A DNA stretch of 64,000 bases. Source: Solibacillus silvestris (lineage in GTDB: Bacteria > Bacillota > Bacilli > Bacillales_A > Planococcaceae). The notes beneath the pieces are model-generated. The model did no database searches and was not told the DNA's origin. It was given only the letters and a program-made list of their open reading frames with translations. Positions 36,683 to 44,110 of this stretch are shown here, one piece after another (position 1 is the first letter of the stretch; every line of letters starts with the position of its first letter). A program made the translations under genes and the position numbers. The stretch is from NCBI GenBank assembly GCA_001586195.1, contig CP014609.1:3194501-3258500 (forward strand). The letters are read 5' to 3'.

Positions 36683-36892
36683 TTACAGTGGGACTTGTAT
36701 ATAGCTTATTTGTGATAAAACGATAATTCTTGTTATACTTTCCCTTTCGTAGGTATTAATAGATTCAGTTAAAATTAGAAAGTCCTGTTTAACCGCTTCC
36801 AATGTTCCTGTAATCAGGTCTTCTCCTACTGCTACTGTAATTTCCCTTTTTAAAAACATCTCCAGCTGCGTATTCAATAATTTGCGGCTCAT
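36683..36892 (-). CDS. DUF2642 family small protein (YuzF-like)
   Basis: Protein of 69 residues with the DUF2642 pattern: REITVAVGEDLITGTLEAVKQDFLIL, then a strand ending SQISYIQV. This small beta-fold family is found in bacilli and is often linked to spores. The ATG at 36892 follows AGAGGAGGTGG. It is 15 bases downstream of a second, related small gene on the same strand, so the two form a pair. Function unknown. Confidence 0.75.
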   Translation of the reverse strand: MSRKLLNTQLEMFLKREITVAVGEDLITGTLEAVKQDFLILTESINTYERESITRIIVLSQISYIQVPL

Positions 36893-36907
36893 TACACCAC
36901 CTCCTCT

Positions 36908-37084
36908 TTAATAAGCTACATTTTCAATACTGGTTAATGGAATGTATAGAAAATGCGTGTTCATTCTAAGTGTTATAAAGTCCAAGTCCACTTCTACTAA
37001 AATACCGGTTACCTTTGAATATTCCGTTGTAACTGTAAGGTTTGACCCTTTCAAAGAATTAAGAAATGCACGCAGTTGCCCCAT
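36908..37084 (-). CDS. Second DUF2642-like small protein
   Basis: Protein of 58 residues. It starts with an ATG at 37084-37082 after a strong AAAGGGGGG site and ends at TAA (36910-36908). The pattern LKGSNLTVTTEYSKVTGILVEVDLDFITL, then LYIPLTSIENV, follows the same beta arrangement as its neighbour (a G-x-L-x-x-V-x-x-D-F-I-x-L core, ending in an isoleucine-rich strand). It is the upstream member of a two-gene unit. Function unknown; the paralogy is by eye. Confidence 0.7.
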   Translation of the reverse strand: MGQLRAFLNSLKGSNLTVTTEYSKVTGILVEVDLDFITLRMNTHFLYIPLTSIENVAY

Positions 37085-37240
37085 ATTGCACCCCCCTTTA
37101 TGTTGGTATGTTAAATGATATGTTTACTGCAGAAACTTCTCTGGGTAAAGATTCAATTTTCCATAATTCCCAATAAAATATAAGCATGTCGCACAGTTGG
37201 TATTAAATAAGGTTCATATCATAATTGGGAGGTGATAACT

Positions 37241-37939
37241 ATGAAGGAAAGGAAGGAAGGATTAGTGAGTGTTGTAATTCCATGCTATAATGCAGCGCAA
37301 TTTATAGAAGATTGCCTAGATGGACTGAAGTGTCAAAAACACGATAAAATTGAAGTAATAATTGTTAATGACGCTTCTACTGACAACACACTAGACGTAG
37401 TTGAAAAGTGGCTGGAAAATTCAAATCCCCACTTTCAAACTATTATATGTAATCTTCCTGTGAATACAGGGTTTGCCGGTGCTCTTACTGTCGGCTATTT
37501 TATGAGCTCGGGCGAATATATTGCAGTAAATGATGCCGATGATATTTCGCACCCGTTACGTTTAAATAAACAGGTAAACTTTCTCCTGGAAAATCCAGAC
37601 TATGATTTAATTGGAGCAAACTACAAAGTATTTTATAACGCAGATTCAATAGAAGATGGACAAAAATCTAATTGGTTGCAATACGGAGATTCTATACAAG
37701 AATGTTATGCAGCTGGAGGTCATTGTGTCTGTCACGGAACGATTTTATTTCGTGGAAAGGTTTTTGACATGATAGGTGGTCCCACACGAAGGATTAACGG
37801 TGCAGAAGATTATGAATTTATCGTAAAATTTCTGAATGCAAAATTAAAGATAGATAATCTTACAGATGTTCTCTATTACTATCGAAATCATGATCAACAA
37901 CGCTCCAAGACGTTTTATGGAGGCGAGAAGAGTGACTAA
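37241..37939 (+). CDS. Family 2 glycosyltransferase
   Basis: GT-A fold glycosyltransferase of 232 residues. The N-terminal VSVVIPCYNAAQFIEDCLDGL and VIIVNDASTDNTLDVV, the metal-binding NDADDISHPLRL (D-x-D type) and later GAEDYEFIVKFL (catalytic ED) are all present. No membrane segment. The start is ATG 37241 with GGGAGGTGAT upstream; an earlier GTG overlaps that site. Its stop overlaps the next gene, a GT4-pyruvyltransferase fusion, so both are made together and probably build one glycan, perhaps on the spore or cell surface. Confidence 0.9.
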   Translation: MKERKEGLVSVVIPCYNAAQFIEDCLDGLKCQKHDKIEVIIVNDASTDNTLDVVEKWLENSNPHFQTIICNLPVNTGFAGALTVGYFMSSGEYIAVNDADDISHPLRLNKQVNFLLENPDYDLIGANYKVFYNADSIEDGQKSNWLQYGDSIQECYAAGGHCVCHGTILFRGKVFDMIGGPTRRINGAEDYEFIVKFLNAKLKIDNLTDVLYYYRNHDQQRSKTFYGGEKSD

Positions 37940-40130
37940 AAAAAGGATTTTGCTTGCCGTTGATGCCTTCTATATCGGCGGAACCGAAACTCATGTATTA
38001 AGCCTGGCAAAAGAACTTATTCAAAATAATATCTTTGTGGCAATCGTTGCTAATAAAACGGGTAATTTAATCAATTCATATGAGGCATTGAATTGTCCCA
38101 TATATCATATTGAATTTCCAAAATCCATTACTTTGGAGAAAACCTATGAGACGGAATTGATAAAACAAATTGAACTAATAATTGAAACAGAAAATATATC
38201 CCATGTTCATATTCATCAAACTTCATCTGGCTACTTGGCTGGAAAGGCAGCAAAAAACAGAGACATTCCTACAATTATAACGATACATGGGACGTATTAT
38301 CCAAATCATGAGATAGAGGAACTTCTCAAATTATCAGATGAAGTCATCTGTGTAAGCCCTCCATTATGCGACTATGTAAAAACATTCGGTATAGAACATC
38401 CTTACTTAGTACCAAACGGAATTAGTTTAGAAGACTATCCCAAAAATTTCGCTGAAAAAGATATAAGAAATGAATTAAAAATACCGGAAGATGCCACCAT
38501 TCTTCTTTATGCAAGCAGAATTACATGGGCTAAGGCGCATGTTTGTTCCATTTTTTTAAGAGCTTGCAAGGATTTAAAAGTAGGTGAAATTCCTAACCTT
38601 CATGTCATAGTGGTAGGCGATGGAAACAAGTTGGATGAAATTACATCTTTAGCTCGAACAATTGAGGGAATTTGCGGTGAGGCTTTTATCCATATAGTAG
38701 GAGAACAAAATAATATGCACCCCTATTATTCAATTGCAGATTGTGTAGTTGGCACGGGGCGAGTAGCATTAGAGGCGATGGCTTCGGAAAAGCAAGTGGT
38801 TGCAGTAGGGAACCATGGTTATTTCGGTATTGTGGATACTAACAATTTTCAAGAAGCATGGAGTCATTATTTTGGAGATCACGGTTCAAAGGCTGTTTGC
38901 AATAGACATCAATTAAGTGATGATCTAAAAAAAATTTTAAGAGATACAGAGCAGCTCAGACATAATGGAATAAAAGCCAGAGAGATCATCGAGGAAATGT
39001 TTAACATTCAGACGATTGTAAAAAAGATTTTAAAAATCTACTCTCAACAAACGAAAATAAGGTGGGATGGAATAAAAAATATATTATATATAGGCTGGAT
39101 CGGCTTTAATAATTTGGGTGATGAACTATTGTGGAATATGTTTAAAGATACATGTGCCAAATATTTAGACGTGGGAAAATTCACAATTAAGCCATCACTA
39201 CCAGGTACTGATTTAAAAAATCTTGATGAATTTGATATGGTTGTATTAGGTGGAGGCTCCCTCTTCTTGCCCGGCTATCTTCAAATTCTCCAAGACGCCA
39301 TTCATAGAGGAAAATCAGTACTCATTTGGGGAGCAGGAATAGATTGGATTGAAGAACCAACGTTAGGCTTACTGTTAAATGATCAATTGACTTCCTTAAA
39401 CCCAAGCTTTACACAAAAAGATGTGGATGTACTAGAAGAGGTTTTAGAACATGCGCTTTTTGTAGGGGTCAGAGGTCCCTTAACTAAAAAGGCCATTGAA
39501 CTTATGGTGGGCAATGAGATATCTGCAAAAGTAAAAGTGATTGGCGATCCTGCCTTACTATTGCAAAATACACATTTATTGCAAACTCCAGAAAAAGAAA
39601 AAATAATCGGTATCAATTGGGGAACAACATATAATCGTTTATACGGCGCAAATGAAGAATCAGTAGAAGAACAGTTGGTTGAAACGGCGAAGAGATTAAT
39701 TAACAAAGGATATAAAATATTGATTTACACAGTGTGGACTGACGATATCCTACATTGCGAAAGACTTTACAATAAAATTAATGATCCGGACAATGTAGTA
39801 CTAGACAAAAACCTTTATACCGAACAGCAATTGATCACTCAATTATCAAGGTGTAAAGCAACGATTAACTTCAAGCTATATGCCAACATTCTATCTCTGA
39901 TAGCAAATGTCCCCTCTATCCCATTAGGCTATCGGTTTAAAGTTTTTGATTTCGCTGCATTATTAGGGTTACCGCACTTAGTCGTTTCTACAAGTTCTCA
40001 ACAATTAACAGATGACCTGTTAGAACGCATCATAATGATTGAAAAAAACGAATTAGAGCCAGTAAAACAATATAACACAATCCAACAAAAATATATTTCT
40101 CTTTTGGAATCACCCTTCACAAAAAAATAA
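37932..40130 (+). CDS. Fusion of GT4 glycosyltransferase and polysaccharide pyruvyl transferase
   Basis: Two-domain protein of 732 residues from the GTG at 37932 (GGAGGCGAG upstream; overlap of 8 bases with the GT2 gene). Residues about 3-370 are a GT4-type transferase: VDAFYIGGTETHVLSLAKEL, HIHQTSSGYLAGKAA, LVPNGISLEDYP, LYASRITWAKAH and the donor-site region GTGRVALEAMASEKQVVA. Residues about 381-700 are a CsaB-like pyruvyl transferase: YIGWIGFNNLGDELLW, VVLGGGSLFLPG, VGVRGPLTKKAIEL, VIGDPALLL and a late TINFKLYANILSLI. The product would add a sugar and a pyruvyl ketal to a surface polysaccharide. No membrane segments. Confidence 0.88.
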   Translation: MTKKRILLAVDAFYIGGTETHVLSLAKELIQNNIFVAIVANKTGNLINSYEALNCPIYHIEFPKSITLEKTYETELIKQIELIIETENISHVHIHQTSSGYLAGKAAKNRDIPTIITIHGTYYPNHEIEELLKLSDEVICVSPPLCDYVKTFGIEHPYLVPNGISLEDYPKNFAEKDIRNELKIPEDATILLYASRITWAKAHVCSIFLRACKDLKVGEIPNLHVIVVGDGNKLDEITSLARTIEGICGEAFIHIVGEQNNMHPYYSIADCVVGTGRVALEAMASEKQVVAVGNHGYFGIVDTNNFQEAWSHYFGDHGSKAVCNRHQLSDDLKKILRDTEQLRHNGIKAREIIEEMFNIQTIVKKILKIYSQQTKIRWDGIKNILYIGWIGFNNLGDELLWNMFKDTCAKYLDVGKFTIKPSLPGTDLKNLDEFDMVVLGGGSLFLPGYLQILQDAIHRGKSVLIWGAGIDWIEEPTLGLLLNDQLTSLNPSFTQKDVDVLEEVLEHALFVGVRGPLTKKAIELMVGNEISAKVKVIGDPALLLQNTHLLQTPEKEKIIGINWGTTYNRLYGANEESVEEQLVETAKRLINKGYKILIYTVWTDDILHCERLYNKINDPDNVVLDKNLYTEQQLITQLSRCKATINFKLYANILSLIANVPSIPLGYRFKVFDFAALLGLPHLVVSTSSQQLTDDLLERIIMIEKNELEPVKQYNTIQQKYISLLESPFTKK

Positions 40131-40162
40131 TATGAACTTTTCAATTCATTTAAATTCCATTT

Positions 40163-40250
40163 AAATAAGACTCCTACCTCCAACAAATCTAACACATGTC
40201 GCAAAATGGTTAGTTTATGTTTGTTACCCATTTTAAGGGGTCTTATTTTT
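40163..40250 (+). terminator. Terminator-like structure after the fusion gene
   Basis: AAATAAGACTCCT (40163-40175) can pair with AGGGGTCTTATTT (one G-T pair) before a T run near 40245-40250, enclosing a loop of about 60 bases with further weak pairing. Confidence 0.55.
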
Positions 40251-40382
40251 TATAAAATCTAAGTGGACGAACATATGCAAATGTCTTCCCGTTGCTATCT
40301 GCTGCAATTATTCCCACCTCATAAAATCCCTGTTCTTAAGACAAACTAAACCAAAATAAAGAGAAGGTGTTGTGCAAAAAAC

Positions 40383-41411
40383 ATGAATAAACCTTTCATC
40401 CCTCAGCTTGTTTATTTTGAACCGAAAGCATTGGACTATCCGCTTGGCAAAGAACTAAAAGAAAAGTTTGAAGCGTTAGGCATTGAGATACGGTATACAA
40501 CTTCCCATAATCAAATACGGGACTTTCCCGGAGAAAATGATTTGCAAAAGTATCGAATTGCAAAATCCACTCTTGTCGTTGGTATTCGCAAAACGTTGAA
40601 GTTTGATACGTCCAAGCCTTCCGCAGAATATGCTATTCCGCTTGCTACAGGTTGTATGGGGCACTGCCATTATTGCTATTTACAGACAACAATGGGAAGC
40701 AAACCGTATATTCGCACATATGTGAATGTCGAGGAAATATTTGAAGCGGCTGACCGGTATATTGAAGAACGTGCACCTGAAATTACAAGGTTTGAAGCAG
40801 CCTGTACTTCCGATATTGTAGGTTTGGATCACTTAACCCATTCATTAAAGAAGGCGATAGAGCATTTTGGTCAAACCGAGCTGGGCAGGTTAAGGTTTGT
40901 CACAAAGTTTCATCATGTTGATCATTTACTCGATGCTAAACATAATGGTCATACGAGATTTCGTTTTAGTATTAACGCGGATTATGTTATAAGAAATTTT
41001 GAACCAGGTACATCCTCGCTTGCCCAGCGTATTGAGGCAGCCGGGAAAGTAGCGAGAGCGGGCTATCCGCTTGGGTTTATCGTAGCACCGATTTATCTTC
41101 ATGACGGTTGGCAGGAAGGTTACTATCATATGTTTGAACGACTTGACGCCGAACTCCCCCAAGACGTTCGGGAAGATATTACATTCGAATTTATTCAGCA
41201 CCGTTTTACAAAGGCTGCTAAAAATGTGATTAATAAAAACTACCCGAAGACGAAGCTAAAGCTGGACGAATCAGCAAGACGAGTGAAGTGGGGAAAATAC
41301 GGAATCAGTAAGTATATTTACCAAAAGGACGAAGAAGATGAAATGAAAGAAACACTCTACAGCTACATGGGAAAATTTTTTCCAAATGCAAAGCTGGAAT
41401 ATTTCACTTAA
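40383..41411 (+). CDS. splB: Spore photoproduct lyase
   Basis: Radical SAM DNA-repair enzyme of 342 residues, the same length as B. subtilis SplB. The cluster motif CMGHCHYCYL (C-x3-C-x2-C) is near residue 90, and AACTSD near 140 carries the conserved cysteine that donates hydrogen. It reverses the thymine dimer (spore photoproduct) formed by UV in dormant spores during germination. AGAAGGTGTTG lies about 10 bases before the ATG. No splA is next to it. It is strong evidence that the organism makes endospores. Confidence 0.96.
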   Translation: MNKPFIPQLVYFEPKALDYPLGKELKEKFEALGIEIRYTTSHNQIRDFPGENDLQKYRIAKSTLVVGIRKTLKFDTSKPSAEYAIPLATGCMGHCHYCYLQTTMGSKPYIRTYVNVEEIFEAADRYIEERAPEITRFEAACTSDIVGLDHLTHSLKKAIEHFGQTELGRLRFVTKFHHVDHLLDAKHNGHTRFRFSINADYVIRNFEPGTSSLAQRIEAAGKVARAGYPLGFIVAPIYLHDGWQEGYYHMFERLDAELPQDVREDITFEFIQHRFTKAAKNVINKNYPKTKLKLDESARRVKWGKYGISKYIYQKDEEDEMKETLYSYMGKFFPNAKLEYFT

Positions 41412-41478
41412 TGCAAAAATAAAAGCAGACATTCATTTTTGAACTGTCTGCTTCTTATATTTAACGGTTTTTTAATTA

Positions 41479-41982
41479 TTATTTAGTAAAATCAATTTTC
41501 TTTTGCAATAAATAAATTGTGACGCCGCCTACTAGCATTGAAAAGGCTTCCCCCACTGCTACCATTCCGTACGTTGGCCAAAATGGCATATCAAAAACGA
41601 CCATCAGCTGTGCTGCCACTGTAAACATGGATGCTGTAAAAATAACTCCGGTTACAATAATTTTCAACACTAAGTTTTTCATATTTTTTGTAACGATACG
41701 GCATATTACTAACACAATCAGTGTAGCGATCCCGCCTACCGGTACATCAACCCACCACATCGGGGAAAAGAAGTTTGCAATGACCACACCTAATGTTACT
41801 GCTACTATGTAACGTTTATGGAACAGAACTAAATAGTTAAACATCTCCGACAGCCTTAATTGTACGGCTCCGAAACTTATGACAGCCAAAACAAGCGTCA
41901 CTGCTACATAAAGAGAAGCAACGATCGCAACTTTAGCTGTTTCATGCACGTTGACACGTGATGATGAAACAGAATTTTCCAT
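41479..41982 (-). CDS. queT: Queuosine precursor transporter QueT (ECF S component)
   Basis: Membrane protein of 167 residues with five to six hydrophobic segments. The family pattern is clear: AIVASLYVAVTLVLA, FGAVQLRLSEMFNYLVLFHKRYIVAVTLGV, FFSPMWWVDVPVGGIATL and a C-terminal YLLQKKI. It is the substrate-binding subunit of an energy-coupling-factor transporter for preQ0/preQ1-type precursors. AAAGGAGG precedes the ATG. The 5' leader is structured and may carry a riboswitch (see separate entry). The general ECF ATPase genes are not in the window. Confidence 0.9.
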   Translation of the reverse strand: MENSVSSSRVNVHETAKVAIVASLYVAVTLVLAVISFGAVQLRLSEMFNYLVLFHKRYIVAVTLGVVIANFFSPMWWVDVPVGGIATLIVLVICRIVTKNMKNLVLKIIVTGVIFTASMFTVAAQLMVVFDMPFWPTYGMVAVGEAFSMLVGGVTIYLLQKKIDFTK

Positions 41983-41989
41983 TATTTAA

Positions 41990-42085
41990 TTTCCTCCTTT
42001 ATAAAATAGCTAGTTGCTATTTTACTGATAACTATGACCAAAGGAGCATGGGTGCTAGTACCCTGCCAAAGTGCCATAGTGTGAT
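41990..42085 (-). promoter_or_regulatory. Structured leader of queT, possible riboswitch
   Basis: The minus-strand leader has two hairpins. The upstream one pairs GCAGGGT with ACCC-A-TGC around loop ACTAGC; the second pairs AAAATAG with CTATTTT around loop CAACTAG and ends directly before the AAAGGAGG site. Both loops expose the self-complementary tetranucleotide CTAG, so loop-loop pairing is possible. queT genes are often preQ1-controlled, but I cannot match this to the preQ1-I or preQ1-II consensus. Confidence 0.4.
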
Positions 42086-42131
42086 TTTGCACCAATTCAT
42101 TATGGAGTAAATATTAAATAATGGCAATACT

Positions 42132-42854
42132 TTATTTGTTCATCCATCCACCATCGACCGGTAATATTGTTGCATGCATATAATCGCTTGCTTCACTCGC
42201 TAAAAATAACGTAACATTTGCAACTTCTTCCGGCTTTGCCCATCGACCAGCCGGTGTTTGCTCTGCAACTAATTTCGCCATTTCTCCTGACCCTTCAAAA
42301 TCGGCCGCATTCATTGGTGTTTCAATCGCTCCCGGTGCAATTCCATTCACACGTATACCTTCCTTACAATAATCATAGGAAAGCTGCTTTGTATAACCGA
42401 TTACAGCATGTTTGGATGCCGTATATGCCGCTCCCCCGCCACCAGCTACCATTCCTGCGATGGACGCCATATTTACGATAATACCGCGCTTTTGTTTGAG
42501 CATTTTCTTTAATACTGCGTTAGTTACAATGAACATCCCTTTTACATTCACGTTAAAGATTTTGTCCCATAGTGCTTCTTCTGTCTCCAGTGACGGAGCA
42601 TAACCATCAAGTACGCCGGCTGTATTGCATAAAATATCAATAGACTTTAATTGTCCAATCGTTTCTTCAATAAATTGGTTATCCGCTACACTTCCTACAT
42701 AGTGATGATACTTATCGTCTGTTATAGCTGCTTTCTGAATATCGATACCAACAACAGTGGCCCCTTCTGTTAAAAAGGCAGCTGCCTGTGCACGACCAAT
42801 CCCGGATGCGGCCCCCGTTATGACGACCACTTTATTTTCAAATCGGTTTCCCAC
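42132..42854 (-). CDS. SDR family oxidoreductase
   Basis: Classical short-chain dehydrogenase of 240 residues. The cofactor motif TGAASGIG is at residues 13-20, an N-(T)-A-G motif at about 80 (LCNTAGVLDG), and the catalytic Ser and Y-x3-K at MASIAG and AYTASK. DGGWMNK ends the protein. The best start is a GTG at 42854 with GGAGGG 5-6 bases upstream; the longer frame to 42932 adds a stretch unlike the family. The substrate is unknown. No pathway neighbours. Confidence 0.88.
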   Translation of the reverse strand: MGNRFENKVVVITGAASGIGRAQAAAFLTEGATVVGIDIQKAAITDDKYHHYVGSVADNQFIEETIGQLKSIDILCNTAGVLDGYAPSLETEEALWDKIFNVNVKGMFIVTNAVLKKMLKQKRGIIVNMASIAGMVAGGGGAAYTASKHAVIGYTKQLSYDYCKEGIRVNGIAPGAIETPMNAADFEGSGEMAKLVAEQTPAGRWAKPEEVANVTLFLASEASDYMHATILPVDGGWMNK

Positions 42855-42909
42855 TGTATTCCCTCCAAAAAAAGAACTGACTTGTATAAAACAAGCCAGC
42901 GTAAATTTC

Positions 42910-43131
42910 TTATAGAACAATTTCCCAATCATCCGCTAAAATATCACAAACTGTCGGTGTAAACATTGTATATCCTTCACCAGTTACATTAATAACAAAG
43001 TACGGGTTCATGTCCAAGTCATCCAATGTAGTCGCCGGCACATATTTTACATATAGTTCAGCACCGCCCCAGCCTTTACGGATTATTTTTTCTCCATTTT
43101 TTAAACGCGGCAGAATCTCTTCAAATGTCAT
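42910..43131 (-). CDS. DUF2829 family protein (Tad2-like)
   Basis: Small protein of 73 residues with the DUF2829 pattern: TFEEILPRLKNGEKIIRKGWGG at the start, YFVINVTGEGY in the middle and DILADDWEIV at the end. Phage members of DUF2829 include Tad2, which sequesters the signal molecule of Thoeris defence. Here no phage genes are nearby, so the role could be a chromosomal relative with a different job. The ATG at 43131 is chosen because AAAGGAAG lies 6 bases upstream; another ATG at 43137 abuts that site. Confidence 0.75.
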   Translation of the reverse strand: MTFEEILPRLKNGEKIIRKGWGGAELYVKYVPATTLDDLDMNPYFVINVTGEGYTMFTPTVCDILADDWEIVL

Positions 43132-43196
43132 ATTCATCTTCCTTTATGTATTCATATTTCTTACACATATTATAACAATAAGTTAGGAAAATCACA

Positions 43197-43228
43197 TGCA
43201 CCGGGTACCAAAATGATATCCCGGTGCA
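43197..43228 (-). terminator. Hairpin after the 47-residue small gene
   Basis: Perfect 9-bp GC-rich stem TGCACCGGG / CCCGGTGCA around a 14-base loop, a few bases after the small gene's stop codon. The T run is poor, so termination strength is uncertain. Confidence 0.6.
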
Positions 43229-43236
43229 CCACATCC

Positions 43237-43380
43237 TTATGTTCCTCTATGCTTTGTTACTTCTTTCGGCGGGTTATTATGAATTACTTGATTAAACTCT
43301 TTTGAATACTCCTCACGACGATTCGTATCCTTTGTTTCCTTTTTATCCTTTTTGAAGCTTGTTTTACTTTTTTTCGCCAA
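43237..43380 (-). CDS. Small lysine-rich protein
   Basis: Protein of 47 residues beginning at a TTG (43380-43378) with an excellent GGAGGTG site 7-8 bases upstream. It is highly charged: MAKKSKTSFKKDKKETKD at the N-terminus, then NRREEYSKEFNQVIHN and PPKEVTKHRG at the end. No signal peptide or membrane segment. The composition fits small spore-core or nucleic-acid-associated proteins of bacilli, but I do not recognise it. A GC-rich hairpin follows directly. Confidence 0.65.
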   Translation of the reverse strand: MAKKSKTSFKKDKKETKDTNRREEYSKEFNQVIHNNPPKEVTKHRGT

Positions 43381-43557
43381 CTTATTTCACCTCCGAAAAC
43401 GAATTGGATTCTTATTTATTTTGCGTAAAATTAATGAATGTATGCTGTAATCAAATAAACACCAATTTATTTATATGAAGACAATTTTTAGCGCTTTGTA
43501 TCCAGATAATTTTACGGGAAAATATTAAAACTTTTTTGTATAAAAAAAAATATTTGA

Positions 43558-43780
43558 CCTATACTATTAAAGATTTCACTTCAAATCTAAGTGACTGGAG
43601 GGTTAACCCGATGAGTGCGAAAGATCAATCTCAAAAGGACCAACAAAAACTGAATAAGCTTACACAGAGTATTTTTGGAGTAATCTAAAATTAATCTGAA
43701 AGCGAGGCAGTGTGTCATGGAGGATCATAAGTGGTAATCAAAAAAAGAACCTGGAATTAAAACTCCAGGTTCTTTCTTAT
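43558..43780 (+). repeat. Micro-gene cassette, copy 1
   Basis: Unit of about 223 bases, repeated at 43879-44102. Both copies share a TATACTATTAAAG promoter-like box, a leader, GGAGGGT ribosome binding site, a 25-codon reading frame, a conserved 3' tail (GAAAGCGAGGCAGTGTGTC) and a terminator. Differences are scattered single bases, mostly in the coding part. Confidence 0.9.
43611..43688 (+). CDS. 25-residue peptide, copy 1
   Basis: Tiny reading frame from ATG 43611 to TAA 43688 with GGAGGGT 7 bases upstream. The peptide is polar and Gln/Lys-rich at first (MSAKDQSQKDQQKLNKL) and ends hydrophobic (IFGVI). A near-identical peptide is encoded 321 bases downstream; the length, start and stop are preserved while residues in the middle vary, which argues that the frame is translated. 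No signal peptide. The function is unknown; it is not an obvious quorum, bacteriocin or spore peptide. Confidence 0.65.
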   Translation: MSAKDQSQKDQQKLNKLTQSIFGVI

Positions 43781-43788
43781 TTTTTTGC
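43744..43788 (+). terminator. Terminator of cassette copy 1
   Basis: AAAGAACCTGGA pairs with TCCAGGTTCTTT (43744-43755 with 43764-43775) and is followed by CTTATTTTTTT. Confidence 0.9.
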
Positions 43789-43931
43789 TTAAAAGTTGCC
43801 CTACCAAGTGTGACAGATGGGATACATCATATTTTTTTAAAAAACTTTTTCGATTAACGTTTAAAAAATTAAATACGGCCTATACTATTAAAGATTTCAC
43901 TTCAAATCTAAGTGACTGGAGGGTTAACCCG

Positions 43932-44009
43932 ATGAGTGCGAATGATCAATCTCAAAAGGACCATCAAGAACTGAATATGCTTAAACAGAATATTTTTGGA
44001 GCAATCTAA
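43932..44009 (+). CDS. 25-residue peptide, copy 2
   Basis: ATG 43932 to TAA 44009, with the same GGAGGGT site. The sequence MSANDQSQKDHQELNML then KQNIFGAI differs from copy 1 at seven positions, several of them changing charge (Lys to Asn, Lys to Glu, Lys to Met), while the DQSQKD and the IFG-x-I end are kept. A longer in-frame extension upstream to 43785 lacks a ribosome binding site and is not part of the gene. Function unknown. Confidence 0.65.
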   Translation: MSANDQSQKDHQELNMLKQNIFGAI

Positions 44010-44065
44010 AATTTAATCTGAAAGCGAGGCAGTGTGTCATGGAGGAGCAAAAGTGATAATCATAA

Positions 44066-44100
44066 AAAGAACCTGGAATTAAAAATCCAGGTTTTTTCTT
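44066..44100 (+). terminator. Terminator of cassette copy 2
   Basis: AAAGAACCTGGA pairs with TCCAGGTTTTTT around an 8-base loop, with a T run. It lies 10 bases from the end of the convergent DegV gene and may serve both. Confidence 0.85.
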
Positions 44101-44110
44101 ATTTTGTTCA

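Larger units (their letters stand above)
43879..44102 (+). repeat. Micro-gene cassette, copy 2
   Basis: Second copy of the 223-base unit, offset by 321 bases from copy 1. The reading frame begins 53 bases into the unit in both copies. The two copies are separated by about 98 bases of unrelated AT-rich sequence. Confidence 0.9.

Noticed and set aside
41990-42085. preQ1-I or preQ1-II riboswitch
   Set aside because: The hairpin-plus-A-rich-tail of class I and the pseudoknot core of class II could not be matched by eye, so only a structured leader is reported.
43728-43757. 9-codon frame starting GTG after GGAGG in each cassette
   Set aside because: It is conserved in both copies but runs into the terminator stem, so conservation is explained by the hairpin.
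43785-43931. 74-codon version of the second micro-gene
   Set aside because: The N-terminal extension has no ribosome binding site, is absent from copy 1, and overlaps the duplicated promoter region.
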